Origin: a virus
Virus record (IMG/VR): IMGVR_UViG_3300042452_000337
Location: 1-62,623 of that record
Strand: one strand, 5' to 3'
DNA: 62,623 nt
The notes beneath the pieces were generated by a model, which saw only the letters and a program-made list of their open reading frames with translations, searched no databases and was not told the origin of the DNA. Both the position numbers and the translations under genes were made by a program. This document shows, piece after piece, positions 22,151 through 31,500 of this stretch; position 1 is the first letter of the stretch; each line of letters starts with the position of its first letter.

Positions 22151-22854
22151 CACAACGCTCCATCCACCTGCTGAACGAATCGCTTGATCTGCTCCAGCGG
22201 GAACGTGACCATCCATTCCCCTCCGTTCTTGCGGTGCAGCACGACCGGGCACAGTTCCCCGCACTGCTCACGAGACTTCTCCATCACGGCATCGAGGTTC
22301 AGCCCACGCTCGACACGCTTCACCTCCAGCCAGAGGTGCGGCGTGCCCGGCGAGATGAGGTCGCTGGCCGACTCCGTTCCGCTGTGTTGCTGGCTGCGAC
22401 GGCTGTGGGCGTTGGGGACGAGTCGGTTCCATTCCGCCGACGCCTCCAACTCGCCGCGCTTGCCTTTGGCCCGACTCATCTTTCCCATGTCAATCAACTC
22501 CTTTGGGATTCCGTGCTTCCTTCGCCACCCGAACACACGCGCCGGGTAGCGTTGCGGGCCATAACCCAGATGAGCCTTGTGGCGGAGGCGAGCCAGGAAC
22601 TCCGGGTCGTAATGCTCGTCGTCCACCTCTCGCTTGGCGGTGAGGCACATGCCTTTTGTGAGGTCGTGCTTGCCGCCGAAGTGCAGCCCGTCGTGGCACC
22701 AGTGGCAGAGCCGCAACAGGTTCCTCCTGTCGTGCTTCCGCCCTGCCCCCTGTTGCAGGTGGTGGATGTGCAGCGCTTCCGTCCGCGTCCAGCACACCGC
22801 ACAGAACTGGTACTCGCTGGCGAAGGACGATAGTTCTTCACGCTCATCGCTCAC
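22150..22854 (-). CDS. HNH - PD-(D/E)XK nuclease fusion
   Basis: 234 aa, two nuclease domains. N-terminal HNH: C18xxC21, HIHH (29-32), CxxC (50-53) with GLHFG. C-terminal PD-(D/E)XK: GKRGELEAS (E135), SDL (D165), LEVKR (E177, K179). A second in-frame ATG (22488) has AAAGGAG nine bases upstream and begins MGKMSRAKGKRGE, so the second domain may also be made alone. GTG start overlaps the previous stop. Possible roles: host DNA breakdown, recombination or packaging. Such fusions are uncommon in my experience. Confidence 0.75.
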   Translation of the reverse strand: MSDEREELSSFASEYQFCAVCWTRTEALHIHHLQQGAGRKHDRRNLLRLCHWCHDGLHFGGKHDLTKGMCLTAKREVDDEHYDPEFLARLRHKAHLGYGPQRYPARVFGWRRKHGIPKELIDMGKMSRAKGKRGELEASAEWNRLVPNAHSRRSQQHSGTESASDLISPGTPHLWLEVKRVERGLNLDAVMEKSREQCGELCPVVLHRKNGGEWMVTFPLEQIKRFVQQVDGAL

Positions 22855-23096
22855 CGCTCCTCTCCCGTGACGGTCTTCACAATTCCCCGCAGTGAGTCGC
22901 TGAACAGGTCGGCGTCCTCCTGTGACTTGAACTCGATCTGCCAGCGGTACACCCGCTCGCCAGTGTCGTAGTTCGTCGCCGTCTCCCGGCGGCACAGGCG
23001 GCACGCCGCCACCCCCGCCAGCACCTTCGCGTTCGAGATCAACTCCTCGTTCTCCACAAGCAGGCCGCTCAACGCCTTGCCAAGAAATCCAGCCAT
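22851..23096 (-). CDS. Hypothetical protein (81 aa)
   Basis: Unrecognised. Contains a pair of Cys (CRLCRRETATNYDTGERVYRW) and a beta/alpha close (IEFKSQEDADLFSDSLRG). Start at 23096 has GGGAGG upstream; an ATG at 23126 has GGAGG too and cannot be excluded. Overlaps the HNH fusion gene by GTGA. Confidence 0.6.
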   Translation of the reverse strand: MAGFLGKALSGLLVENEELISNAKVLAGVAACRLCRRETATNYDTGERVYRWQIEFKSQEDADLFSDSLRGIVKTVTGEER

Positions 23097-23127
23097 GAGA
23101 ATCCCTCCCTTCGTGGTTGCGGTCATG

Positions 23128-23394
23128 TCATCCTCCGTGAGTCTTCAACCAGTTCGCCGCCGTCGCCAGCCAGAACGACAGCATCGTCAAGTGTTCGTGA
23201 TCCGTGACTGTGACCAGACCTTCTGTGGCGATTGCCACCAGCGACTTGTCCGGCAACTGCTTCCACTCCTCGCCGTCCGGGTCGTTACCCACGATGGCGC
23301 TGAGTACGTCCATGCCCTCGCGTGGTCGGCACAGAGCCGCCAATCGCTGGCCGTTGTTTCCGGAAAACTTCAGTAGTACGAGGTCTTTCGCCAT
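23128..23394 (-). CDS. Hypothetical protein (88 aa)
   Basis: Unrecognised. Mixed alpha/beta, ending in a helix with WLATAANWLK. No SD is visible. It is the first gene after the 23395-23723 non-coding stretch, so its promoter must lie in or before that region. Confidence 0.6.
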   Translation of the reverse strand: MAKDLVLLKFSGNNGQRLAALCRPREGMDVLSAIVGNDPDGEEWKQLPDKSLVAIATEGLVTVTDHEHLTMLSFWLATAANWLKTHGG

Positions 23395-23723
23395 TGGTGT
23401 CTTGTGCGCTCTAAGCGCTCTTAGTAACCAACCTGCTCACTGTTTGAAGGCTCGCTGCGGGTGGACGGCGACTATCCCCAGCCAGAAGGCTAGGGTTAGC
23501 CGCCACCTGCCCACTGTTCGTTAGGACGCAGTAGGGGTGTCCTCCTTGCCGCAGGGGCGGAGGCATGAGTCCTGCTTATCGGGCATCCTGCTACCCGCGT
23601 GACTTGGCCCTGACTCTTGCGGCTGGCCTACCCACTCTCGTCACGATCCCTTCTGGTCGTGGGTCATGCGTCTGCGTGCCAGAGGTTGCCCCAACCCACG
23701 CAGCCGTTCGTGTTGTGTGTTAG
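23395..23723. other. 329-bp stretch without a clear gene; repeated strings and hairpins
   Basis: No convincing coding region on either strand. On the minus strand a 21-codon frame (MPDKQDSCLRPCG...) is followed after an in-frame TAA by a second stretch with WRLTLAFWLGIV, ending TGA. On the plus strand CCTGCTCACTGTTTG and CCTGCCCACTGTTCG are two near-repeats about 85 bases apart. A GCGC-TCTAA-GCGC hairpin sits near the start of the next gene. It may encode an untranslated RNA, a leader or promoter region, or a decayed gene. Confidence 0.45.
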
Positions 23724-24116
23724 TTACCTGTGCTGTCGCAGCCTCCTGAGTACGCCAAAATCCGAATGGCGATCAGCGTCACTCCAGTTGAACCATGCGC
23801 GACCAGAAGCAACTGCAACTGGAACGCAGGCGATGACTCGGGTGTTTGTGTTGACGAGGATGAATGCGTCCACGTGCTTCCCGCAGTAGTGCGTGGTCTT
23901 TCTCTTGCCGTGCCGAATGCGGATGCGGGAACGGTTCTTCCCCTGAGAACCGCTGGCCTTGACTTGAAGCCTCCAATACAGGCGCTCTTGAAAGGCCAGC
24001 AGGTCATACCCGTCATCGACCAGCGGAATGGCGACCGCGAAGCCTTCGCGGAGCAGACGCTCCACAGCCATCGCGATCCCGATTTCACATATGACGCGAC
24101 CATCTGGTGCCTCCAT
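23724..24116 (-). CDS. PD-(D/E)XK nuclease (Holliday-junction-resolvase-like)
   Basis: 130 aa. E11 in CEIGIAMAVERLL, D38 in DDGYDLLAF, and Q51-V-K53 in WRLQVKASG form the PD-(D/E)XK active-site pattern. Small single-domain enzymes of this type cut branched DNA or act as endonucleases. SD AGGAGG. It is followed 12 bases upstream (in transcript order) by the SF2 helicase and is probably part of the recombination operon. Confidence 0.7.
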   Translation of the reverse strand: MEAPDGRVICEIGIAMAVERLLREGFAVAIPLVDDGYDLLAFQERLYWRLQVKASGSQGKNRSRIRIRHGKRKTTHYCGKHVDAFILVNTNTRVIACVPVAVASGRAWFNWSDADRHSDFGVLRRLRQHR

Positions 24117-24128
24117 GCACGCCTCCTG

Positions 24129-25691
24129 TTAGGACGGGCGAGCCTCCTTCGAGCGGCGATCCAGTTCCTTGCGGATCGCGGACTTGAACGGCGACTCCTT
24201 CTTCGTGGACGCCATGACCCAAGACAGGTAGCCCTCAGGAATCGAGGTCAGCGGCTGGCCCCGATACTTGCCGTACATCATCCTCCAGCCACGCTGCTTC
24301 TTCCCCTCAGGCTTGGCGAAGGGATCGCGTGACTCGTGGTCGAACGTCACTCCGACCAGCAGCGACTTGCGCTTCTCGAACAACTCCTGCGCTTGCCGCT
24401 CCAGCGCCTCATGGTCGGCAGCGTCTGCCTCTCGGATGGCCTCCAGCGGATCAACGCCGTCCATCGAGAGCGTGCCCGCCAGTTGCTCACGGCGCGTGGG
24501 TGACTTGCGAACCTTCGCGTCGAGAATGTCGAACACCGTGAGGAGTTGCTGGTTGCGGATGTTGCCCGTGATGTCGTAGTAGTTGAAGTGCGGCTTGCCG
24601 CTGGCAAGGATCGCTGCCCGACGTTCATCGACAGTCATCTCCGGGTGAAGGGTGCCGGTCTTGGCACGGGTTCCGCGACCGATGCGTTGCTCCAGTTTCG
24701 AGGGGCTCTTGGTCGGTGCGGCCGAATAGATGTTGACCAGTTCTGGAAAGTCCCAGCCGAAGCCCAAGATGCCCACGTTCACGATGATCTTGGTGGCACC
24801 CGACAGGAACGCATCCATGTTCGCCTTGCGCTCGTCCGGACGCTGCTTTGAGTAGACGATGCTGACTCGGGTGCCGTAGCGCCCGAACACCTCCGCCAGC
24901 AACTGGGCCTGCCGGACGTTGTGGGCGTAGACCACGCTTGGCTGCTGCCGGAACGTGGAGAGCACGAGCGATGTCACCTCTTGGGCGCAGTGTTCGGCCG
25001 TGAGGATGTCGCTCAACTGCTTGCGATCCCACTCGCCAGCCACCTCGTCCACGAGCGTGAGGTCGAACGACTTCGATTCGCTGACGAAGCACTTGGGTGG
25101 CACCAGCCACGCATCATCGAGCGCCTGCCGCAGCGTGTAGACCGACTGCGGTCTGGGGAAGTACCGCAACCCCTTGCCCTTGCCCTTGTAGGGCGTGGCA
25201 GAGAAGCCCACGACGGTCGCCCCCTGCTGCTCGAAGTGGCACAGCATCCGCTCCATCTCAGCCGTCATCTTATAGTGGCACTCGTCCACGCACACGAGGG
25301 ACACGCGGTCGTACGCACGGGCCTTGAACCGGTCTTGAGAGAGCAGGCTGTCTCGTGAGCCGACGATCACCCGGCTCCGCAGGCCGTCGATCCACTCCGC
25401 CCGACTGCCTTGATGCTCGACGTCGCACTTCTCCCCCAGTCGCAATTCCAGACGGTCACGGCCCTGCCGCATGAGGTCGATCAGCGGGACGATAAACAGC
25501 GGATGTTTGGCGATACGGCACAGTTCCGCCACCACCTCCGTCTTGCCGGTGCCGACAGGCTGGCAAACGGTGATGCGGCGCTCGCCGTTCTTGGCGGCAC
25601 GGCAAACGTCCTCGACCGCACGCAACTGGTAGTCGCGGAGGAACTGACGCTTGGCGGCACGCTCGACTTGGCGGGACACTTCTTCGGTCAT
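24129..25691 (-). CDS. SF2 helicase (DEAD/DEAH-like) with DUF3820-like C-terminus
   Basis: 520 aa from the ATG. Motif I QPVGTGKTE (44-52), motif II DECH (136-139), motif III SATP (164-167), motif VI-like RIGRGTR. The C-terminal end GKYRGQPLTSIPEGYLSW resembles a DUF3820-type domain. Likely unwinds DNA in replication or recombination. A long upstream in-frame extension in the opposite-strand-rich region is rejected; the start MTEEVSRQV overlaps the next gene by 4 bases. Confidence 0.9.
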   Translation of the reverse strand: MTEEVSRQVERAAKRQFLRDYQLRAVEDVCRAAKNGERRITVCQPVGTGKTEVVAELCRIAKHPLFIVPLIDLMRQGRDRLELRLGEKCDVEHQGSRAEWIDGLRSRVIVGSRDSLLSQDRFKARAYDRVSLVCVDECHYKMTAEMERMLCHFEQQGATVVGFSATPYKGKGKGLRYFPRPQSVYTLRQALDDAWLVPPKCFVSESKSFDLTLVDEVAGEWDRKQLSDILTAEHCAQEVTSLVLSTFRQQPSVVYAHNVRQAQLLAEVFGRYGTRVSIVYSKQRPDERKANMDAFLSGATKIIVNVGILGFGWDFPELVNIYSAAPTKSPSKLEQRIGRGTRAKTGTLHPEMTVDERRAAILASGKPHFNYYDITGNIRNQQLLTVFDILDAKVRKSPTRREQLAGTLSMDGVDPLEAIREADAADHEALERQAQELFEKRKSLLVGVTFDHESRDPFAKPEGKKQRGWRMMYGKYRGQPLTSIPEGYLSWVMASTKKESPFKSAIRKELDRRSKEARPS

Positions 25692-25984
25692 TTCGCCCTC
25701 GCCTTCTTCTTGCGTGGCTTGCGTGGCTTTTTGACTGCGGCAGCGGGCTCCGGCTTCTTCCACCGGTCGCTGCAAATCGTCGCCTCGCAGGGCTTTGCCT
25801 CCGGCTGCGGAGTCAGTTGCAGCACCGTCTCGAACTTCGCGTTGACGCGAGACAGCACCTCCAGTTCCGCCAGCAGTTGCGGGACGGCTTGGGCGCAGAA
25901 CGTCAGTGCAGCCTCCGCATCCAGACGGTTCTGGGCTGCGGCGATTGCGACAAGTCGTGAGTAGGCCAGGAGTTTTTCGTTCAT
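25688..25984 (-). CDS. Small protein with basic tail (98 aa)
   Basis: Helical N-terminal half (MNEKLLAYSRLVAIAAAQNRL), then a Lys/Arg/Pro-rich end (KKPRKPRKKKARAK). Probably binds nucleic acid. Overlaps the helicase by 4 bases and starts with an ATGA overlap, so it is cotranslated in the recombination operon. Confidence 0.65.
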   Translation of the reverse strand: MNEKLLAYSRLVAIAAAQNRLDAEAALTFCAQAVPQLLAELEVLSRVNAKFETVLQLTPQPEAKPCEATICSDRWKKPEPAAAVKKPRKPRKKKARAK

Positions 25985-26082
25985 AGGAAAAAGTGCCGGA
26001 TGATCTGGTTCCGCCGTCCGGCACGGCGCTGAGGTTCCACCCAGACCTCGTGGTGTGTGGGATCAAGCCAACGCTGGTTCAC
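25981..26082 (-). CDS. Possible small ORF between ERF and the basic protein (33 aa)
   Basis: GTG start, stop in an ATGA overlap with the next gene; reads NQRWLDPTHHEVWVEPQRR. The SD is too close to the start (AAGGAGC). Supported by the overlap geometry only. Confidence 0.35.
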   Translation of the reverse strand: MNQRWLDPTHHEVWVEPQRRAGRRNQIIRHFFL

Positions 26083-26740
26083 GCTCCTTCTGGCCGGACG
26101 CCTTTGCGTCGAGGTCAGCCGCCAACTTCTCGATCCGTTCCGCAGCAGCGGGTGGCAGCATTCCCTCGCTGACGCCCTTCTTTGCACGAGCAACCTCTGC
26201 CTTGCGGGCAGCGGCGTCCTTTGCCGACCGCACCTTCGACACAAGGGCCTGCTCGATGCGAACCTCGTCGTTCGCCACCGCCACCGCCGTCGAGCGGTTG
26301 GCCGTTTCGCCGTCGTCGTCGTCGTCCGCAGCGATGCCCACCGCCGCACACAGGGCAACGCGCTTGAGGTAGGTCGCCGTCTTGGCGATCTCCTGCGGCG
26401 GGATGTTGCCCTTCATGGGGAGGTACGAACGCTCGAACTGCCCACTGCTGTGACCGATGGTGGTCACGAGCATGAGCGTCCCGTCGTCCTTGTGGGGGTG
26501 AAACGTCTGGCGGATGCTCAGTCCGTTCTTGCCGTACACCGCACGGATGGTGTCGAACACGGTGGCGAGGTCGGCGTAGTCCGGCACCAACTCGCCGGTC
26601 TTGCGATCCTTCTTCGCCCAGTTGGAGTAGCAGGTGCGAGGAGCGTTCTTGAGTTCACCGAACGCCTTCGCCATTGCGGCGTAGAGTTCGTCAACGTGTT
26701 CGCTCTGCTCCTGCCACACCGATGTATAAATGCCAGCCAT
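26063..26740 (-). CDS. ERF-family single-strand annealing protein
   Basis: 225 aa from the ATG. The ERF signature spans YADLATVFDTIRAVYG, the IGHSSGQFERSYLPMK strand and TYLKRVALCAAVGIA, ending in an acidic run DDDDDG. ERF proteins pair with a 5'-3' exonuclease in phage recombination; here a RecE-like nuclease precedes it (TGATG overlap). SD GAGGAG. The C-terminal part is Ala-rich and basic, typical of the family. Confidence 0.9.
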   Translation of the reverse strand: MAGIYTSVWQEQSEHVDELYAAMAKAFGELKNAPRTCYSNWAKKDRKTGELVPDYADLATVFDTIRAVYGKNGLSIRQTFHPHKDDGTLMLVTTIGHSSGQFERSYLPMKGNIPPQEIAKTATYLKRVALCAAVGIAADDDDDGETANRSTAVAVANDEVRIEQALVSKVRSAKDAAARKAEVARAKKGVSEGMLPPAAAERIEKLAADLDAKASGQKEREPALA

Positions 26741-27579
26741 CACAGTCTCCTCAGTGCATGAGCCGGAAATGGAAGTTCAACAACGCGACCGTGCGTTTCC
26801 GGCAACCACCAGTCGAGTTCTTCACGGAGTCGGAGGTCAGCCAGCGCCTTGTCCATGAGGCGGCGACCGGCGTCGATCACCTCCTGCGGGAGAGTCACGA
26901 CCTGACAGTCGTGGGCGGCGGAGGTGCTGATGACGATGAAGCGGAGCGGCTGCGGGGTCATGCCCATCGCCGCCATCCCGCACTGATACCAAGCGTCTTG
27001 GAGGTGGTACTTGAACCGCACCACCGAATCGTGGAACGAGGCGAGGATGTCCTCCTCGCGAGTCGTCTTGAGGTCGAGGGCGAACTCGTCGGTCAAGGCG
27101 TCGAACTTGCTCTTGAGCCGGTGCCCGTCCTGCTCCCAGCGAACGGAGATTTCCCGATCCACTACACGTTCGTTCAGTTCAACGAACGCCGGGTTGGCAA
27201 GCAGGGCATCTCGCTCCCTGCGCAACTGTCCAACCTCCTTCGGAGCCACGATTTTGGCCCCAGCCGGGAAGTGGTCGGCGCAATGCTGCTTGGCTTCTTT
27301 GCCAATCAGTCCCGTGCTGGTTAGGGTTGATTCCGGAGGAACCGCTAGGGTGGCAAGGAAGCCGTCGCTGAAATCGGCTTCCCACCATTCGTGCAGGAGG
27401 GAGCCGTGATACACGGCATCGCCACTCAGCGGCGGCAGCGTCTGCGTCACATGGCGGGCGTGGTATAGCCGGACGCTCTCGCAAAACGTCTTGACCGGGC
27501 TGCACGACTTGTGGCCGTCTTTGGCGTGGTACGACTCGTTCGGTTCGCCACGCCGAACCTCCGCACCCACACACTGCAT
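26740..27579 (-). CDS. RecE-like exonuclease (PD-(D/E)XK, DUF3799-type)
   Basis: 279 aa from the chosen ATG. Layout of RecE/lambda-exonuclease relatives: SPVKTFCES, YHARH, GSLLHEWWE, then FDALTDEFALDLKTTRE (D...D-K active-site set) and FKYHLQDAWYQCG. Generates 3' overhangs for the ERF protein in the overlapping gene downstream. The longer reading back to 27714 overlaps the intergenic region and integrase start and is rejected; the start at 27579 lies inside an inverted repeat. SD weak (GGAACC). Confidence 0.85.
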   Translation of the reverse strand: MQCVGAEVRRGEPNESYHAKDGHKSCSPVKTFCESVRLYHARHVTQTLPPLSGDAVYHGSLLHEWWEADFSDGFLATLAVPPESTLTSTGLIGKEAKQHCADHFPAGAKIVAPKEVGQLRRERDALLANPAFVELNERVVDREISVRWEQDGHRLKSKFDALTDEFALDLKTTREEDILASFHDSVVRFKYHLQDAWYQCGMAAMGMTPQPLRFIVISTSAAHDCQVVTLPQEVIDAGRRLMDKALADLRLREELDWWLPETHGRVVELPFPAHALRRL

Positions 27580-27604
27580 GTACGGTTCCGTTGCGACCGT
27601 ACAT
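27578..27604. promoter_or_regulatory. Perfect 9-bp-arm inverted repeat at the recombination/integrase divide
   Basis: ATGTACGGT (27578-27586), 9-base spacer, ACCGTACAT (27596-27604). It overlaps the start codon of the RecE-like gene and lies 109 bases upstream of the integrase, on the divergent side. This is the shape of a repressor operator. Confidence 0.55.
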
Positions 27605-27712
27605 GGTGCTTGTAGGTGCCCGTCGACTGTGCGGGCTGTAGCGGTCGTAGCGGGGGATTTACTCCCCTCGACGACGACGGCATCATCCCGACTACTGAGC
27701 GAGGCCACCACC
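27605..27712. other. Divergent intergenic region before the integrase
   Basis: About 110 bases without a gene. Contains the direct repeat AGCGG-TCGT-AGCGG and a GGGG-GATTTACT-CCCC hairpin (about 27653-27668). Could hold divergent promoters or an attachment site; neither can be shown from the sequence alone. Confidence 0.4.
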
Positions 27713-28537
27713 ATGAGAGTCCCTTCTTTGCCAGTGCTTTGCGAGCGCTACCTGCGCTCACGAGTTGTCAGTCCTCACTACGCCTACAACGTGCGGCACA
27801 CCTGCGGGCAGTGCCGAACCCTGTCCGTCGATTCCATCAACCGATACCTACAAAAGCGACTCACGGAAGTGGCGTCCATCACTGTCTCCACCGAGCGAGC
27901 CATCCTCGTGGGTATCTGGAGGTGGGCCTACGACACCGGAGTAGTGGACACCCTTCCACGAGGACTTGTCAAGATCAAAGTGGCAAGGCGTCCTACTCGG
28001 GCGTGGACTCTAGAACAGTGCTGTACGGCTGTCAAGGGCACTTTCCTGCTGGCCGAACCGATCCGCAAGAGGGGCGTGACACTTGGCCTGTTCCTCCGGG
28101 CATGGATGCTCTTGGGGTACGAGGTGGGGGCGAGGCAGGGCGACCTCTGGAAACTGCGGGCCGAAGACTTCGATGGCGATGTGGTGCGGTGGTCGCAGCA
28201 CAAGACGGGCGAGCCGCACCTCAAGACCCTTTCCCCAGCCTGCCTCGATGCTGTCAATGCAATGCTGGCAAAGTCTCCGGACGGGAGAGTGCTGGGCTGG
28301 GTGATGACCCGGAACTCAGGTCGCCGCCGGATGCGGGCCTACCTCAAGTCCATCAAGTTCACCGGCAGCAGTAAGTGGTTGAGGCGGTCTGGGGCGACCC
28401 ATGTGGAAATGGAGAATCCTGGCAAGGGCAAACTCCACTTGGGTCACAAGACGCCGGGCCTAGCAGAACGCTGCTACATAGATTGGTCGCAGGTCAGGCG
28501 GGACATCCCTCGCGTGCCGCAACTAATCGAACAGTGA
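27713..28537 (+). CDS. Tyrosine recombinase / integrase
   Basis: 274 aa. Catalytic residues by position: R141 in GARQGDLW, K221-W-L-R224 (HxxR box with Lys at the His place), H245 in LHLGHKTPG, and Y255 in ERCYID. N-terminal core-binding part includes a CxxC pair (31-34). Likely integrates the phage into a host chromosome or resolves it, so the phage may be temperate, although no clear repressor was recognised besides HTH genes. It is the only plus-strand gene in this region and overlaps the 3' end of the next large gene by 15 bases. SD weak. Confidence 0.85.
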   Translation: MRVPSLPVLCERYLRSRVVSPHYAYNVRHTCGQCRTLSVDSINRYLQKRLTEVASITVSTERAILVGIWRWAYDTGVVDTLPRGLVKIKVARRPTRAWTLEQCCTAVKGTFLLAEPIRKRGVTLGLFLRAWMLLGYEVGARQGDLWKLRAEDFDGDVVRWSQHKTGEPHLKTLSPACLDAVNAMLAKSPDGRVLGWVMTRNSGRRRMRAYLKSIKFTGSSKWLRRSGATHVEMENPGKGKLHLGHKTPGLAERCYIDWSQVRRDIPRVPQLIEQ

Positions 28538-31500
28538 GGGCGTCTGCGTGTCGGACTTCCTCTTCTTCTTCCGCTTGTCTCGCTCGCTGCGAGGCTTGCG
28601 GAGGTCGCGGCGTTCCCGTGCCAGACCACGAGCGACGGCCTGCCGCTGGAGCGCCCACGCTGGCACCTCCGGCTCCATGTCCTTCGGGATGTAGACTTGT
28701 TTGAACTCGCGGGTGTACGGGTCGATGCTCCCCTCGATCTCCCGGATGGCGTCGGCCAGTGCCTCCTCCTGCGAAACGTCCCGGAACTTCGTGCCGGTCA
28801 ATGCGTTCACCGCAGTCTTGGCAACGCGGGACGAGAGCGGAGCGTCTCCTCGCAGGTCGGTCAGTGAGCGGGCCATATAGAGTGGACGGCCGACGAACGG
28901 CAGTGCCTCGATGGGCTTCTCCAGAATCGCCGGAACGTCGAACGAGCGGTCGCCCGTGACGTTCCGGCCGATGGCGTCGAGGGTAGAAGTGGATTCCCCC
29001 AGCGGGCGGCGAGTGAAAAAGTCCTGCCCGGAGAGTAGTTCTGCACCCATGCGATACGCCGGATGCAACTGCAACCCGAGTTGACGAGCCGTGCCGTATA
29101 TCGCCCCCGAAGGAGTGCCGGGAGTCTCGATCATGTTGATCTGATCGAAGCCGGGAAAATCGAGGTCTGTCCAGTACCGCTGCGTGCCCGGCGCAGGACG
29201 TCCGCCCAGCATCTCCGGCACCGGAACGGCGAACTGCGAGCGGAGCGACGACGGGATGTACTGTCCGTCGTTCGACTCCTGCGCGTTCTCGGTTCCCTGC
29301 AAGATTTGGCCGTACCGTCCGCCCGGTCGCTCGACCAACTGCTTGAGAATCTCCCGGAAAATCCTGCTCTGGTACGTGTACCAGGGGAAAATGTTCTTGA
29401 GATAGCGGCGTTCGAAGTCACTAAGGCTGCTCATATCAGCCTGCACACCCTTGATTCGCGCAGCCGCAGCGGCGGGGTCGAAGCCCTGCCCGACGAGCGA
29501 CATGAAACCGCTGATGCGGTTGATGCCGTCCGTCAGGGAGTTCATCTGCTCACCTGCCCGCAGGACTGGGTTCTTCGTCTCCACGTACGGGTCGAGTTGT
29601 GACCGCCAAGTCTTGAAGTCCTGCCACGCCTGCGTCCACGAGCGGCCCTGCTGCGGAGCAAACTCGCCCAGCATGGTGCCGATGTTGATGGGCCGAGCGC
29701 CAACGATGGGATCGAGGGCGGCGTTGCCCAGCGTGCTGGCCTGCAACTCGCCGTACATCTGGCCGTTACCCTGCACCAGTTGGTTGGCGTGCAGGTCTTG
29801 GAAGAACAGGGCCAGCCCGTCGTCTCCGGAGTAGCGGCTCTGGCTCGCAAGCCACTTGCGGAACGCAGGGCTGTTGGGGCCATCGGACATGAGGCCCGCT
29901 GCGGCACCCACCGCACCCGGCTCGAACGCACCGGCGAGCCAGTTGCTCACCGCACCGGAGTAGAGGTCACGCACTGCACGGGAGGGCCACGTAAGGATCG
30001 AGCCACGCCATGCCGCCGTGTAGCGGTCGAGGTACTTTGCCAGCGCTCCTGCCGCTTCGCCGCTGGAGTAGACGTCCCTCGCCCTCGTCAGCCGCTCGAC
30101 GGCCTCCTCCGGAATGGACACCTCAGACAACTTGATGTCGTCCGGGTCCATGCCCCAGAGTTTGCCAAGACGCTCCCGCATCTGCTGGGCACCGCCCTCT
30201 TGGGCATTGCGGACAAACTGCCCAGCCTCGTCGGTGATGAACTCGGAGGCGTCGTCGTAGGTCTTGGAGCCGATCCGGTTGAGCGCCTCTTGCATGGAGA
30301 TGTGGCGACTCTTGCCGCTGTACGCACCCCTTGCAGCAAACGTCGCCAGCGAGTCGTGCATCGTACTCATCGTGGCTTCGGCCTCCGCCCGCCCCGTCAG
30401 GTACGAGCCGATGCTCTCGACTGGGTGCTGGCCGAACAGCGGAGCCTGCTTGATAACGTCGTCCGGGAGTTCGTTCAGCGTGCGAGCGACCTTGATCGCC
30501 TGCTTCATTTCGATGGGAGGCTGTCCTGGCTGCACGAGCGGAGTCAGTTTGTCGATGATGTGCTGGGCAGCAGCCTCGTCGCTGCCTGCCGTCCGCTTCG
30601 CGCCCGCCACCACAGGGTCTTGCGACAACTCCATGATGGTGTTGCGTCCGCCTGGCAACTGAAACGCATCGGTGCGGCGGAGCATATCGCCCGTGAATGC
30701 GGAGAGGACGTCGCCCAGTTTCTTGTCCCGCTTGCCAGCCATCTCCAGTGCGGCAGCGGCCCGGCGAGGGAGGTACTCGGTGCCGTAGGCGTCGATGGCC
30801 TCTGCGTCGGAGAGCCCGGCCTTGCGGGAGCGATCCAGAGCCTCGTCACGAATGTCCTTCCAGTAGCCGATGTAGTTCTTGGCACCCGGTCGGGCGTCGA
30901 GCCACGCCTTGTCGGCTGCATCCCACGCCTCCTCAGGCGTCTCGATCAGCCGCCCCATGATCCGGTTGCCGTCTTCGGTGAAGGCTTCTGGAGTGGACTC
31001 CCAGAGTTTGGTGACGTTGTAGGCGTGGGAGCCACGAGCCAGCGATCCTGCCTTGCGGCGGGCCTCGAAGTTGGCGATGTTCGTCAGTTGCTCCTCTGGG
31101 TCAATCGCTCCGAACACCTTGTTGTTGAACATGGCGGCGGCAACGCGGCCCGGCCCCGACCACCGAACCTTCTGCCCCAGCGTGTCGAGGGCGTCGGCGT
31201 AGGCGTTGCCAAATCCCTCGCCCAGAAAGTCTCCGGTGATCTTCGCATCGCCCAGCGGGAGCCCTAGACCGAACGAGTCAGAGAGCCGCTGCCCACGAGC
31301 AGCCTCAAACCCATCCCCCAGAAACCGTCTAGCGGCCTCTGCGGCCTTCTCTGGGTCGTCTGCGTACTGGATGAGGTCGTCCAGCGTGACGGCTCTACGG
31401 GCCGTTCTGGTGCCGTATAGAGGGCGTCCCACGACGGCGGGATCAAAGGTGCTGAGAGTGCGTCCGGTCTTTTGCAACTCACCCAGTGTGTTCTTTGCAA

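Noticed and set aside
14104-25814. Further 15-mer-like strings at 14104 and 25801 on the plus strand
   Set aside because: They lie antisense inside minus-strand genes and match only partly (CCGCTGCGGACTCGG and GGCTGCGGAGTCAG), so chance matches are more likely.
25691-26066. N-terminal extension of the SF2 helicase
   Set aside because: The added residues overlap two other genes and have no domain; the ATG at 25691 fits the overlap pattern of the operon.
27491-27712. Upstream extension of the integrase
   Set aside because: The extra codons run over the RecE-like start and its palindrome; the ATG at 27713 fits the integrase fold start.
29780-31267. Plus-strand frame (495 codons) opposite the 1154-aa virion gene
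   Set aside because: Antisense shadow; no SD and low-complexity composition.
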